A stretch of DNA of 64,000 nt from Blautia schinkii DSM 10518 (lineage in GTDB: Bacteria > Bacillota > Clostridia > Lachnospirales > Lachnospiraceae): NCBI GenBank assembly GCA_000702025.1, contig JNKJ01000016.1, positions 62,001 to 126,000 of the forward strand. Reading direction: 5' to 3'. This document shows positions 48,541 through 57,311 of this stretch, piece by piece. The number at the start of each line of letters is the position of its first letter. Positions within the stretch are counted from its first letter, which is position 1. Under the pieces are notes generated by a model. It was given only the letters and a program-made list of their open reading frames with translations. It searched no databases and was not told the DNA's origin. A program made the translations under genes and the position numbers.

Positions 48541-50970
48541 TTACAACCTTACGCTGCGCTTAAACAGCTTATAAGTCTGATCCTTTATCAAGCTGACCCT
48601 CTCCGTCCGCCCCTCATAATCCACCGTGCATACCTGACTGCATGCGGAGGTGAGCATAAATTCCGTAATCCTGCCTTGCTGCCAGCGGATTTCCACAGAA
48701 ATGCCGCCCCTGGCCAGAAGGCCTTTCACATGCCCGCTGTGCCACTTCGGCGGAAGCGCAGGCAGAAGCCTCAAGACCCCTTTATGGCTTTGCAGGAGCA
48801 TTTCCGCAATACCGGAAGTGAGTCCAGTATTCCCGTCCAACTCATACACGTGGCCAAAATCATCGTCAAAGACCGTCCCTCTCGTGGGCGGGTGGTAGAT
48901 CATTCCATTTGGCTCCAGCAGATTTTCCAGCATACTTTTTACATGGAACCAGGCTTCCTCTCCGTGATGGAGACGGGCCTCATAAAGAATCAGCAGAGAA
49001 CGTGCCCAACCAGTATCCTCCCACTGCTCATAAGGTGTAAGTTTAGCCTTAATGGTATTTTCGGCTGCATCAGCAAGCTCCGGTGTTTCCTCAGGTGTAA
49101 TCTGCGCAAATGGGAAAAGTCCCAATAAGTGGCTTGTATGTCTGTGCTGCGCATCCGCAGCCGGGAGCTCATGACTCCACTCAGCCAGACAGTCATCCTT
49201 CAGCACCCGGAATCCGGGCAGTCTCCCCACAAGAGAGCGCACCTTTTCCACAAGACTGATGTCCGGCTGCCAGGTTCCATCGCCACCTTCTGATACTCCC
49301 ATGGCCTGCCATAAGGAATTCGCCTTCTCCAGGCTTTCTGTAATCTGCAGATAGTTTTCAAACAGTTCCCGGATTACTGTAAGCTCATAAGTACATCCGT
49401 TGCTCACCTGATAGCTCTCTTCTCCGCTCACAAAACTGTTTTCTGCGGAGATGGACGGACCACAGGTTAAATCACCGTTTTCACCCTCGAACACATACCC
49501 GGAAAAGAACCTCGCCGCTCCTTCCATAAGCGGATACACCCGGTCCCGCAAAAGCCGGATATCATTTGTATAACGGCAATGCTCCCAGAGCTGTGATAAA
49601 AGCCACACTCCTCCGGTGGGATACGGAGAAATCGGCACCGCCCAGTACGGAGCGCTGTAGCACCACGCATTTGACACAATTTCCGCAGCCCAGCCCTCCA
49701 ATCCATAGGATTCTTTTGCCGTCTGTTCTCCCGCCGACGCAAGCGCCTCCATATAACAAAGCAGCGGAAGCATTGTCTCCGGCAGATTCGTCACGTCCGC
49801 AGGCCAATAGTTCATCTGTGTATTGATGTCCAGATGCATATCGCAGGACCAGCCAATGCGGCACGCCACATCATCATTCCAGATTCCCTGGAGATGGGCC
49901 GGGAGCACGGAATCCTCACGCGAGCTGGACAAAAGCAGATATCTGCCGTATTGAAAAAGTGCGGCTGCTTCACCGGCCTTTTCCCCTTCCAGTTCGAGTT
50001 CCACTCTGGACATGAGGCTTATCATATCTTTTATATGGAAGGAACGGATTTCTTCATAAGAAATTTCCCGCAGTGCCTGACTTTTTTCTCCAAACATGGT
50101 ACGCACACTTTTTTCAAACTTTTTATGGGCTTGTGATTTTACACATGTAGATTCGTGTGTAGATTTCATTAATTGCTCGTAATCTGTGGTGCATATAAGA
50201 TATAAGGTGACACTTAACGCCTGGCTTATCTTTAGTTCTCCGGCTTCAAAAACCGTACTGCCGTCAGTCACCGCTTCGCATTTTCCATATAGCGTGACAC
50301 CGCAGGGTTCATCACAATGCACGGTTTCCCTTGCCTGCGCAAGATAAAGAAAGCCATTGTCTGCCGGGTCCACTCTGCCATGGTCATGATATGGCTGGAA
50401 TCCCACGGACATGTCAAGGGGATGAGTACTTTCCATATGCCATACCAGAACATGATGAGGATGAGAAGCAAACGTTTCTGTATTTACCCTCGTCTGCCCC
50501 AGACAAAAAGAGCTGCGGGCAATTCCTTCATGGTAATCAAGACTTCGTTCATAAAACTCCGGCCCATCGTTATTCGGCGTGCCGCCCACCCCGGAAACCG
50601 GCACGTTGTCACTGCCGGAATCTGATACACTGCTTCTACCTGCCGCCCCACACTCCTCATAAAAAGTAATCATCAGGCTTCCGACCGGAAGATTCGTCCC
50701 ATAATCTCCGCGCACACCGCAGAATTTCTCCGCTTCGTTGTGTGCCGCGGCGTAATCTTCTTTTTTCAGCAGCTCCCGCATTTTATAAAAGGCTTCACTT
50801 GCCCCGGGCTGATTGTTCTGGCTGCTTCTGCGCCCGCTAAAAAATGTATTCTCAGTCAGAACCAGCTTTTCTACAGGAAAGGAGCCGTACACCACGGCTC
50901 CCATCTGTCCATTTCCCACAGGATATGCCTCTCCGAAGCGGGATGCTGGTTTTGTTTGTGTAAACTCCAT
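48541..50970 (-). CDS. GH95-family glycoside hydrolase (alpha-L-fucosidase type)
   Basis: An 809-residue cytoplasmic enzyme without signal peptide. GH95 marks: EAYPVGNGQMGAVVYGSFPVEKLVLTENTFFSG at the N-terminus, HLQGIWND, HLDINTQMNYWPADVTNLPE, GGVWLLSQLWEHCRYTND, HRHTSHLLGLFPF and WEDTGWARSLLILYEARL in the (alpha/alpha)6 barrel. Family members remove alpha-1,2-fucose (some alpha-L-galactose) from glycans. Being intracellular and last in the SBP-permease operon, it should act on imported short oligosaccharides. GGAG is five bases before the ATG, and the preceding permease stop is two bases away. Confidence 0.92.
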   Translation of the reverse strand: MEFTQTKPASRFGEAYPVGNGQMGAVVYGSFPVEKLVLTENTFFSGRRSSQNNQPGASEAFYKMRELLKKEDYAAAHNEAEKFCGVRGDYGTNLPVGSLMITFYEECGAAGRSSVSDSGSDNVPVSGVGGTPNNDGPEFYERSLDYHEGIARSSFCLGQTRVNTETFASHPHHVLVWHMESTHPLDMSVGFQPYHDHGRVDPADNGFLYLAQARETVHCDEPCGVTLYGKCEAVTDGSTVFEAGELKISQALSVTLYLICTTDYEQLMKSTHESTCVKSQAHKKFEKSVRTMFGEKSQALREISYEEIRSFHIKDMISLMSRVELELEGEKAGEAAALFQYGRYLLLSSSREDSVLPAHLQGIWNDDVACRIGWSCDMHLDINTQMNYWPADVTNLPETMLPLLCYMEALASAGEQTAKESYGLEGWAAEIVSNAWCYSAPYWAVPISPYPTGGVWLLSQLWEHCRYTNDIRLLRDRVYPLMEGAARFFSGYVFEGENGDLTCGPSISAENSFVSGEESYQVSNGCTYELTVIRELFENYLQITESLEKANSLWQAMGVSEGGDGTWQPDISLVEKVRSLVGRLPGFRVLKDDCLAEWSHELPAADAQHRHTSHLLGLFPFAQITPEETPELADAAENTIKAKLTPYEQWEDTGWARSLLILYEARLHHGEEAWFHVKSMLENLLEPNGMIYHPPTRGTVFDDDFGHVYELDGNTGLTSGIAEMLLQSHKGVLRLLPALPPKWHSGHVKGLLARGGISVEIRWQQGRITEFMLTSACSQVCTVDYEGRTERVSLIKDQTYKLFKRSVRL

Positions 50971-50972
50971 AT

Positions 50973-51794
50973 TTACTCCTTCACTGCGCCCGAAGTCATA
51001 CCGCCTACAATATATTTCTGGCCGATCATGTACACAATGATGACAGGAATACAGGTGAGGACGATATCTGCAAAAATATAGTTCCAGTAGTTTTTATTTT
51101 TTCCAAAAAACTGATATACTGCCATTGTCATAGGAAAGAGCTTACTCTTGCTTGACAGGTATAAGGGAGTGAGGAAATCGCTCCACACGCCCATGAACTG
51201 CAGGATAAAGCAGGTTACCATGGTCGGTTTCAGAAGCGGCATGATAATCCTGAAAAACAGGCTTACCGGTCCCGCGCCGTCGATGACCGCTGCTTCGTCA
51301 AGCTCCACGGGAACCGAGGTGATAAAGTTTCGGATTGTAAATACACAGAAAGGTATCATGGCACTGGTAAACACCAATATAATACCCGGACGCGTATCAT
51401 TCAGATGTAGCGTGGAAAGCACACGAACTAAAGTAACGTAGTTCACCGGGAAGAATAAACCGCAGAGCACAAAGTAATATAAAAATACATTTAACTTCGT
51501 ACGCTTTCTGCACATAACAAAGGCCGCCATGGAGCAGAGTACCACGCCAAGGGCAGTTGCCACAAGCGCATAGAGCAAGCTGTTCATAAAGCCCTGTACC
51601 AGATTTCCTTTTTCAATAACCTCTGTATAATTGCTGAACAGCCATTCCTTTGGCAGGGAAAGGTTCATTCTCGCCGCGTCCGCCTTGGATTTAAAGGAGT
51701 TGATCAATACCATATAAAACGGCACGATAACGGTCATACAGAGCAGGATACAGACAATATGCTTGATAACGGACTGGATTCTTTTCTTTGTCAT
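50973..51794 (-). CDS. Carbohydrate ABC transporter permease (MalG type)
   Basis: A 273-residue inner-membrane permease with six helices. The EAA loop reads ELDEAAVIDGAGPVSLFFRIIMPLLKPT, the ATPase contact. N-terminus CILLCMTVIVPFYMVLINSFKSK is typical of the MalG/CUT1 branch. ATG overlaps the stop of the MalF-type gene (ATGA). No dedicated ATPase gene is present, so a shared MsmX-like ATPase elsewhere is probable. Confidence 0.94.
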   Translation of the reverse strand: MTKKRIQSVIKHIVCILLCMTVIVPFYMVLINSFKSKADAARMNLSLPKEWLFSNYTEVIEKGNLVQGFMNSLLYALVATALGVVLCSMAAFVMCRKRTKLNVFLYYFVLCGLFFPVNYVTLVRVLSTLHLNDTRPGIILVFTSAMIPFCVFTIRNFITSVPVELDEAAVIDGAGPVSLFFRIIMPLLKPTMVTCFILQFMGVWSDFLTPLYLSSKSKLFPMTMAVYQFFGKNKNYWNYIFADIVLTCIPVIIVYMIGQKYIVGGMTSGAVKE

Positions 51795-52672
51795 TGCTGT
51801 ACCTCCTGTTTTCCTAATGTCTTAACAATAAACACTCCCACGATCGCCGTGATCACCAAAAGTATGGTATTGAGCGCCGTGGACATTCCGTACTGGCCTC
51901 TGGAATAAAGCTGGAACGCGTAGGTGGTAAGTACCTCTGTGGCATGTCCCGGGCCGCCGTTTGTAAGTACGTAAATAATATCGAATACCTTCAAGCCATA
52001 AGTGATACCGAAAACCAGATTGATCATAATAGAACCTGTCATCATAGGCAAAGTCACATAGCGCAGTCTGTGCCAGAAATTCGCGCCGTCAATCTGTGCT
52101 GCCTCATAATAGGATTTAGGAATGGTATTCAAACCTGCCAGGAAGATGGTCATAACATAACCGATGCCTCTCCAGGCGTCCACACCGAAAATAGATTTCC
52201 ATACCATACCTAAATCAGAAAGCCATTTTTGTTTTAAAAATCCAAGCTGGCAAGCCTCTAAAAGTGCATTTAGGAGACCATTGTTATAATTGAGGATGGA
52301 TTTAAAAATCAGACCAATGATCACAAACGGAAGAATGGACGGCAGGTAAAGCATGGTACGGTAAAAGCCTTTTCCCCTGAGTCCCTCCTGGAGCATGATG
52401 GCGATCAAAAGCGCCGGAATCAATTTGATGATATTTGATACGATGGTGAACATCAAGGTATGCCCGATGCCGTCCAGGTAATTCTTATCTGATGCGAATA
52501 TTTCTATGTAATTTTGAAGCCCTACAAAATGTGTGCCGTTCACAACGCTCCTGGAATTCCAGTCTGTGAACGAGTAGCCCACGCCCATCACACTGGGCAG
52601 CAGGAAAAATACGATGTACAGTACCAATGGTACGATCAAAAACCACTGTGGATAAATCTTCTTTTTATTCAC
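51791..52672 (-). CDS. Carbohydrate ABC transporter permease (MalF type)
   Basis: A 293-residue permease with six helices; EAA loop KSYYEAAQIDGANFWHRLRYVTLPMMTGS. FLLPSVMGVGYSFTDWN at the first helix end is typical of the family. Start is GTG 52672 with GGAGG seven bases upstream. It forms the membrane channel with the MalG-type partner and follows the binding-protein gene after a hairpin-containing gap. Confidence 0.94.
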   Translation of the reverse strand: MNKKKIYPQWFLIVPLVLYIVFFLLPSVMGVGYSFTDWNSRSVVNGTHFVGLQNYIEIFASDKNYLDGIGHTLMFTIVSNIIKLIPALLIAIMLQEGLRGKGFYRTMLYLPSILPFVIIGLIFKSILNYNNGLLNALLEACQLGFLKQKWLSDLGMVWKSIFGVDAWRGIGYVMTIFLAGLNTIPKSYYEAAQIDGANFWHRLRYVTLPMMTGSIMINLVFGITYGLKVFDIIYVLTNGGPGHATEVLTTYAFQLYSRGQYGMSTALNTILLVITAIVGVFIVKTLGKQEVQQ

Positions 52673-52754
52673 AGAAGCACCTCCCTTTCCTCTCGTGGCG
52701 GCAGATGGGGACCTTCGCGGTATTTAGCGGCTGTCCTTGCATGCCTTGGAATAA

Positions 52755-52784
52755 ATAGTGCGAAGGAAAATTCCTCCGCACTAT
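52755..52784 (-). other. Hairpin between binding protein and permease genes
   Basis: ATAGTGCG/CGCACTAT with inner AGGAA/TTCCT: about 13 base pairs, followed on the minus strand by TTATTCC. Such hairpins commonly lower downstream expression so that binding protein exceeds permease. Confidence 0.65.
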
Positions 52785-52826
52785 CATCTGCTTGTCTGTT
52801 ATTTGTGCCTGTTCAGCCTCGTAAGC

Positions 52827-54143
52827 TTATTTCCAAGCTTCATCGCCTGTAGTTTTAGCAGCTTCCGCACGGTTGGTGTCCATGTTTTTCAGAACATCAT
52901 TTGCTTCCATCTCGCCCAGGCAGAATGCAACCATATCCTGTCCGAAATTATTCCAGTAGTCATTGGTATATTTGGTGCCGTTCTGAAGTACGGAGATAGC
53001 CATTTTATCCTCAGGAATGCTGTTCATAAACTCTTCTTCCTCAGGCAGCCAGTGCTGTTCCACTGCATCATCATTTGCATGAATGTTGGTGTATGCAGGG
53101 GAATTGTCCAGGATTTCCTGTAAGCTCTCGGTGGTTGTCACAAAGTTAAAGAATTCTTTTACAAGCTCCGGATGCTCAGTTCCGTTGTAGCCAAACATGG
53201 TCGGGCCTGCCGGGCTTGCCGGGAAGTATGTATTGTCGCCAAGCGGCTCAAGGAATAAACCGAATTCATCCTCTGTACCTGTATCTTCCTGAATCTGTTT
53301 GATAAAGCTGGAGTTTGCAAGTGCCATTGCACAGTTTCTGTCGCCAAACTCATTGGACATATTTGTGGAGTCTGTTCCGATCCAGTCCTCTCCGAAGTAG
53401 CCGGCATCAGAGAATTCTTTGAACTGGTTCAGTACCTCAAGCATCTTCTCATTGTCTGCGAAGGTTGCGGTATTGTTGTTCAATGCATCATATAAACCAG
53501 GCTGTGCTTCCTCATAGCATCCGCCAATCTGGAAGAATGCAAGCTGATGCTGCCATCCGTCTGCACCCGGCATGAACCATGGTGTAATTCCTGCGTCAAG
53601 GATTTCCTGGCAAAGAGATTTCATCTCTTCATAGTTAGTAGGTACGTTCCAGCCGTTTTCTTCAAATAAAGTTTTATTATAAAGCATTACATACTCAGGA
53701 GAGTTGTGCCATAACTGCAGGCCGTACAATTTATCATTGTACTTACATGCTGCACGGCGTGCCTCCGGGATTTTCTCCTCCCACTCAGCTCCGGTGAAGT
53801 CGATGCAGTATTTTTCCGGGTCAACGATTACAGACTCAATCGCAAACGGATTGGACTGAATCCAGAAAATGTCAGCGCAGGAATCTGTGGACAGCTTGGA
53901 CTGAAGAATATCCATATACTGATCAGCCGGGATTGTCTGTAAGTCTACCGTCACATCGTAGGTTTCCTCAAAACGTGCAATCGTCTCATCATAACGGTTG
54001 TCCATCCAGCCTGCAGATACAAGGATGCTCAGCTCCTCACCTGCGAAATCCTCTGTTGCTGCGGATACAGTTGCTGCCATACCGGTTGTCAGGGAAGCTG
54101 CCATAGCTGCTGACAATGCAATTGCCAAAAATCTTTTTTTCAT
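52827..54143 (-). CDS. Extracellular solute-binding protein, family 1 (sugar ABC importer)
   Basis: A 438-residue CUT1 binding protein. Signal peptide MKKRFLAIALSAAMAASLTT ends with AATVSAATEDF, an AxA signal peptidase I type site. There is no cysteine in the signal region, so no lipid anchor is predicted, which is unusual for a Gram-positive binding protein. The body shows family features: VTVDLQTIPADQYMDILQSKLS, ADIFWIQSNP, LYNKTLFEENGWNVPTNYEEM and GADGWQHQLAFFQIGG. AAGGAGG is before the ATG. First gene of the operon; divergent from the histidine kinase. Confidence 0.93.
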   Translation of the reverse strand: MKKRFLAIALSAAMAASLTTGMAATVSAATEDFAGEELSILVSAGWMDNRYDETIARFEETYDVTVDLQTIPADQYMDILQSKLSTDSCADIFWIQSNPFAIESVIVDPEKYCIDFTGAEWEEKIPEARRAACKYNDKLYGLQLWHNSPEYVMLYNKTLFEENGWNVPTNYEEMKSLCQEILDAGITPWFMPGADGWQHQLAFFQIGGCYEEAQPGLYDALNNNTATFADNEKMLEVLNQFKEFSDAGYFGEDWIGTDSTNMSNEFGDRNCAMALANSSFIKQIQEDTGTEDEFGLFLEPLGDNTYFPASPAGPTMFGYNGTEHPELVKEFFNFVTTTESLQEILDNSPAYTNIHANDDAVEQHWLPEEEEFMNSIPEDKMAISVLQNGTKYTNDYWNNFGQDMVAFCLGEMEANDVLKNMDTNRAEAAKTTGDEAWK

Positions 54144-54515
54144 TACTTTTCCTCCTTATTTTCGAGTTCTCGTGTTTACGAACTTTTGTGTTGAAATTAG
54201 TGTACCAGACAACACTCACGGAATCCATGGACATTCCGGGTTAGATTTTGTACTTTTTTTACACACATGTACTTTTTTCACAAAGTTCTCTTGTGCTTTT
54301 TGACTATTTTAGCCAAAAGAAGCTTGGAAGAAGTTTGTGCTTTTTATAAAGGGAGCCGGTATGGTATAATTAGAACACTTAACGAGCCTGAGCCAAAGGC
54401 GAGAGGCGAGTTTAGTGAGACATATACCTGGACACTTAATAAGGCGGAGCCGAATTTAGTGACCATGGTATAATGAGAACACTTAAATAGTTATACCGTG
54501 AAGGAGGCACCTTAA
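54144..54515. promoter_or_regulatory. Divergent control region of the fucoside importer and YesM/YesN pair
   Basis: No gene. Two copies of a 22-base segment ATGGTATAAT[T/G]AGAACACTTAA (54361-54382 and 54465-54486), each with a TATAAT -10 box, precede the histidine kinase; between them the block ACACTTAA...GAGCC...TTTAGTGA is also partly duplicated. On the importer side TGTACTTTTTT occurs twice, 19 bases apart (54249 and 54268), a candidate direct-repeat site for the AraC-type response regulator. Confidence 0.6.
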
Positions 54516-56327
54516 TTGAAACAGACAAAGCTGCAGACCCGGCTGTTCCTGGCTTATTTGTCACTGGCATGCCTGGTTCTCTTTTCGTTTGCTATCTTTT
54601 TCTACGTATTTGTGTCCAGACAATTAGTCGATAGCCAGATACAGGCAATGAACACCCTGAATTCCAGTTTCCAGACCCAGGTGGACGCTGCCATCCAGAA
54701 TTTGGACACAGTTTCCGTAAACATCAATTACAGCAACATGTCAAAAAGCGTGCTTGACCAGTCCTTTGAACTGACTATTTCAGACCGTATGCTTTCTGAC
54801 ATGGCAGACCTGTTCACCTCCATAAGCGGCACTGAGATTAAAGCGGACCAGATTAATCTATATGACTACTCGGGCCGTGTGCTACAAGTAGGTCTTTCCA
54901 CTCTGGTGAAAAACGCAGACGAGTCACAGATGGAATGGATTGACAAGACCAGGGAGCTTGAAGGCTCAAAAATCATCACCAAGCCCTATAACACGGACAT
55001 TTACTCCAAGTCCGCCAAGTATAAGCAATGGTTCCTCTCACTGTACCGCTCATTTTTCAACCAGTATGGCCGTCCGGTAGGCGCCATTGAGACGGTCAAG
55101 CAGTGCAAATCCATCTTCAAAAGTGTAATATCTTATGAGAAGAAGAACAAAGGCGATGCAGCCAGTGTTTATATTTTCGACAAGGACGGCGGCCTGGTGT
55201 ATCCGTACGAGGTCACCGAAGAAAAAGCCGCAGACATTGAGAAGTATTTCAGTTCTGCCATTATCCCGGATTCCAAACTGCCGTTTCAAAGTCCTATAAA
55301 CAAGACAAACGAATACGCTTCCAAAATAGTGTCCAAATACACGGGCTACACGTTCCTTACTGTGCAGCCGGAATCCGCAGTGCTGGCTCCTGTGTATAAT
55401 CTTTTGAAAATCCTGCTGGCAGTGGTTGCGGCTTTCCTGTTTGTTTCCGCCTTTGTGTCATATCGGCTTTCACGCTCCCTGGTAAAGCCCATCAAGCATT
55501 TGAAGCATATCATACAGAGGCTTGAGCTGGACACACTGGGACAGGAGAAGGCTACCTCCTATCCGGTGTCAGTCAACGAATTGGAGGAGCTTTACCAAGC
55601 TTTCCAGCACATGAGCGACAATCTGAAGGATTCTATGAATCAGCTTATGGAGGCCAAGGAGCAGGAGGTGAAATCCCGGACCCTGGCTTTGCAAACACAG
55701 ATTAACCCGCATTTTTATTACAATTCCCTCTCCAGCATTATGGTTCTTGCAGAGAACGGCGATAACGAAGTGGTGGTGAAAATGTGCAGGAATCTTTCTA
55801 AAATCATGCGTTATATCACTAATACTGCAGGAACCACCGTTCCGCTCAGAGAGGAAATCGATTATGTAGAAAAGTATCTCTATTGTATGAAGGTGCGCTA
55901 CCAGACAAGCCTGAATTACACCATTGATATTGACGAACGTCTGCTGGAGGAGACGGTTCCCAAGCTGATCATCCAGCCAATTGTGGAAAACGCGATCAAG
56001 TACGGATCCGACTGCGTACCGCCCTGGCACATCACAGTCAGGGGATACATTGAGGAGGACCACTGGCAGATTGATGTGTGCGACACCGGAAACGGCTTCA
56101 CACAGGAGGCCATTGATAAGATTACCCGGAACATTGAGGAGGCTGTCAAAAATCCCGGAATGCCGGAGCTGAAAATCAATGGTTTAGGCACCTTGAATGT
56201 TTATCTGCGGTGGAAACTTTTCTGCAAAGATGATATAATCTTTACATATGGAAATACTGCGGACGGTCATGGTATTGTCTCCATTGGCCGGTATCTCCAT
56301 GAAGAAGCGGAGGAATTTATGAGATGA
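54516..56327 (+). CDS. YesM-type sensor histidine kinase
   Basis: A 603-residue kinase. Helix 1 (LFLAYLSLACLVLFSFAIFFYVFV), extracellular Cache-like sensor (about 35-290), helix 2 (LLKILLAVVAAFLFVSAFVSY), HAMP (SRSLVKPIKHLKHIIQRL), a coiled coil, His_kinase domain with phospho-His in LQTQINPHFYYNSLSSI, and ATPase with N box IIQPIVENAIKYG and VCDTGNGF. Start is TTG 54516, eight bases after AAGGAGG. It overlaps the response regulator by four bases. Such pairs sense sugars and activate neighbouring CUT1 importers. Confidence 0.93.
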   Translation: MKQTKLQTRLFLAYLSLACLVLFSFAIFFYVFVSRQLVDSQIQAMNTLNSSFQTQVDAAIQNLDTVSVNINYSNMSKSVLDQSFELTISDRMLSDMADLFTSISGTEIKADQINLYDYSGRVLQVGLSTLVKNADESQMEWIDKTRELEGSKIITKPYNTDIYSKSAKYKQWFLSLYRSFFNQYGRPVGAIETVKQCKSIFKSVISYEKKNKGDAASVYIFDKDGGLVYPYEVTEEKAADIEKYFSSAIIPDSKLPFQSPINKTNEYASKIVSKYTGYTFLTVQPESAVLAPVYNLLKILLAVVAAFLFVSAFVSYRLSRSLVKPIKHLKHIIQRLELDTLGQEKATSYPVSVNELEELYQAFQHMSDNLKDSMNQLMEAKEQEVKSRTLALQTQINPHFYYNSLSSIMVLAENGDNEVVVKMCRNLSKIMRYITNTAGTTVPLREEIDYVEKYLYCMKVRYQTSLNYTIDIDERLLEETVPKLIIQPIVENAIKYGSDCVPPWHITVRGYIEEDHWQIDVCDTGNGFTQEAIDKITRNIEEAVKNPGMPELKINGLGTLNVYLRWKLFCKDDIIFTYGNTADGHGIVSIGRYLHEEAEEFMR

Positions 56328-57076
56328 AATATACGATCGTAGTGGCCGAGGATGAGGAGCTGTTATTAAATAACCTCATCACGAAAATCCAGAAGGCGGA
56401 CCCGGATTTTGAGGTGGCGGGCAAGGCGCAGACGGGCAGCCAGGCTTATGAGCTCATTGAAAAGCTGGAGCCGGATGTAGTGATCACGGATATCCGTATG
56501 CCGGTGATGGACGGGATTACGCTTCTCACAAAGGTGCGCGAGCAATTTCCCATCACGAAATTTATCATTACCAGCGGGTATTCGGACTTTGAGTACGCGC
56601 GCAGTGCGATCAACCTCAAGGTATCCGACTATCTGCTTAAGCCGGTGGACCCTGATGAGCTGAAAAACGTGCTCTTAAAAATCAAAAAGGAATTCCAGAT
56701 AACCAAGGCAAATTATGAGGAGGTCTTTAATCTTGGCACCACCAGGATGACTCCGGCGCAGATTGCCGACCTGCTCAAGGATTTTCTGGTGGAGAATTAT
56801 GCGCAGGATATCAACCTGAACCTGATTGCCAATAACCTCAACTACAGTCCCAGCTATCTGACGAAAATTTTCTGCCAGGTGTACGACTGCACGCCAAGCA
56901 AATATATCATCAATCTGCGTATGTCCCATGCGCAGAAGATGCTTCTGCATAACCCGGAGCTGTCCATCCGCCAGATTGGCGAGATGGTGGGGTATCACGA
57001 CCAGGGGTATTTCAGCAGGATTTTTAAGAAGCAGACGGGGAAAAGTCCGTTTGAGTACAGAGGGATGAGCGAGTGA
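56324..57076 (+). CDS. YesN-type response regulator with AraC DNA-binding domain
   Basis: A 250-residue regulator. Receiver domain: acidic pocket VVAEDEELL, phospho-acceptor Asp in VVITDIRMPVMDG, ITSGYSDFEYARSAI and LLKPVDPDELKNV. C-terminal double HTH of AraC type (INLNLIANNLNYSPSYLTKIFCQ and ELSIRQIGEMVGYHDQGYFSRIFKKQTGKSPFEYR). ATG overlaps the kinase stop. It probably activates the divergent binding-protein operon. Confidence 0.95.
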   Translation: MKYTIVVAEDEELLLNNLITKIQKADPDFEVAGKAQTGSQAYELIEKLEPDVVITDIRMPVMDGITLLTKVREQFPITKFIITSGYSDFEYARSAINLKVSDYLLKPVDPDELKNVLLKIKKEFQITKANYEEVFNLGTTRMTPAQIADLLKDFLVENYAQDINLNLIANNLNYSPSYLTKIFCQVYDCTPSKYIINLRMSHAQKMLLHNPELSIRQIGEMVGYHDQGYFSRIFKKQTGKSPFEYRGMSE

Positions 57077-57182
57077 TTATTTGAGAGAAAAATCCGGGCA
57101 TTCGAAGTAAGGCCTGGATATTCAGGGGAAGGCTTATGATAGCGGGGCTCCTGACTTCATATTCTTAGATACAAAATAATGC

Positions 57183-57225
57183 CGGGATGCCCCGCTGATC
57201 ATACAGCAGAGCATCCCGTTTTTTT
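57183..57225 (+). terminator. Terminator of the histidine kinase/response regulator operon
   Basis: CGGGATGC/GCATCCCG with inner GCTG/CAGC, followed by seven T. Its 3' arm is also the first unit of the 28-base array below. Confidence 0.9.
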
Positions 57226-57311
57226 AATCTCACAGCAAGGCATCCTAGCTTTTAATCATACAGCACGGCGTCCTGATTTTTAACCATTCAGCAGGATATC
57301 CCGGCTTTATA
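57198..57311. repeat. 28-bp tandem array across the helD stop codon
   Basis: Four contiguous degenerate 28-29-base units (57198, 57227, 57255, 57283), consensus ATCATACAGCA-GGCATCC-G-TTTTTA. Unit 1 includes the 3' arm and T-run of the regulator terminator; unit 4 contains the helD TAA (57307-57309). Confidence 0.8.
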
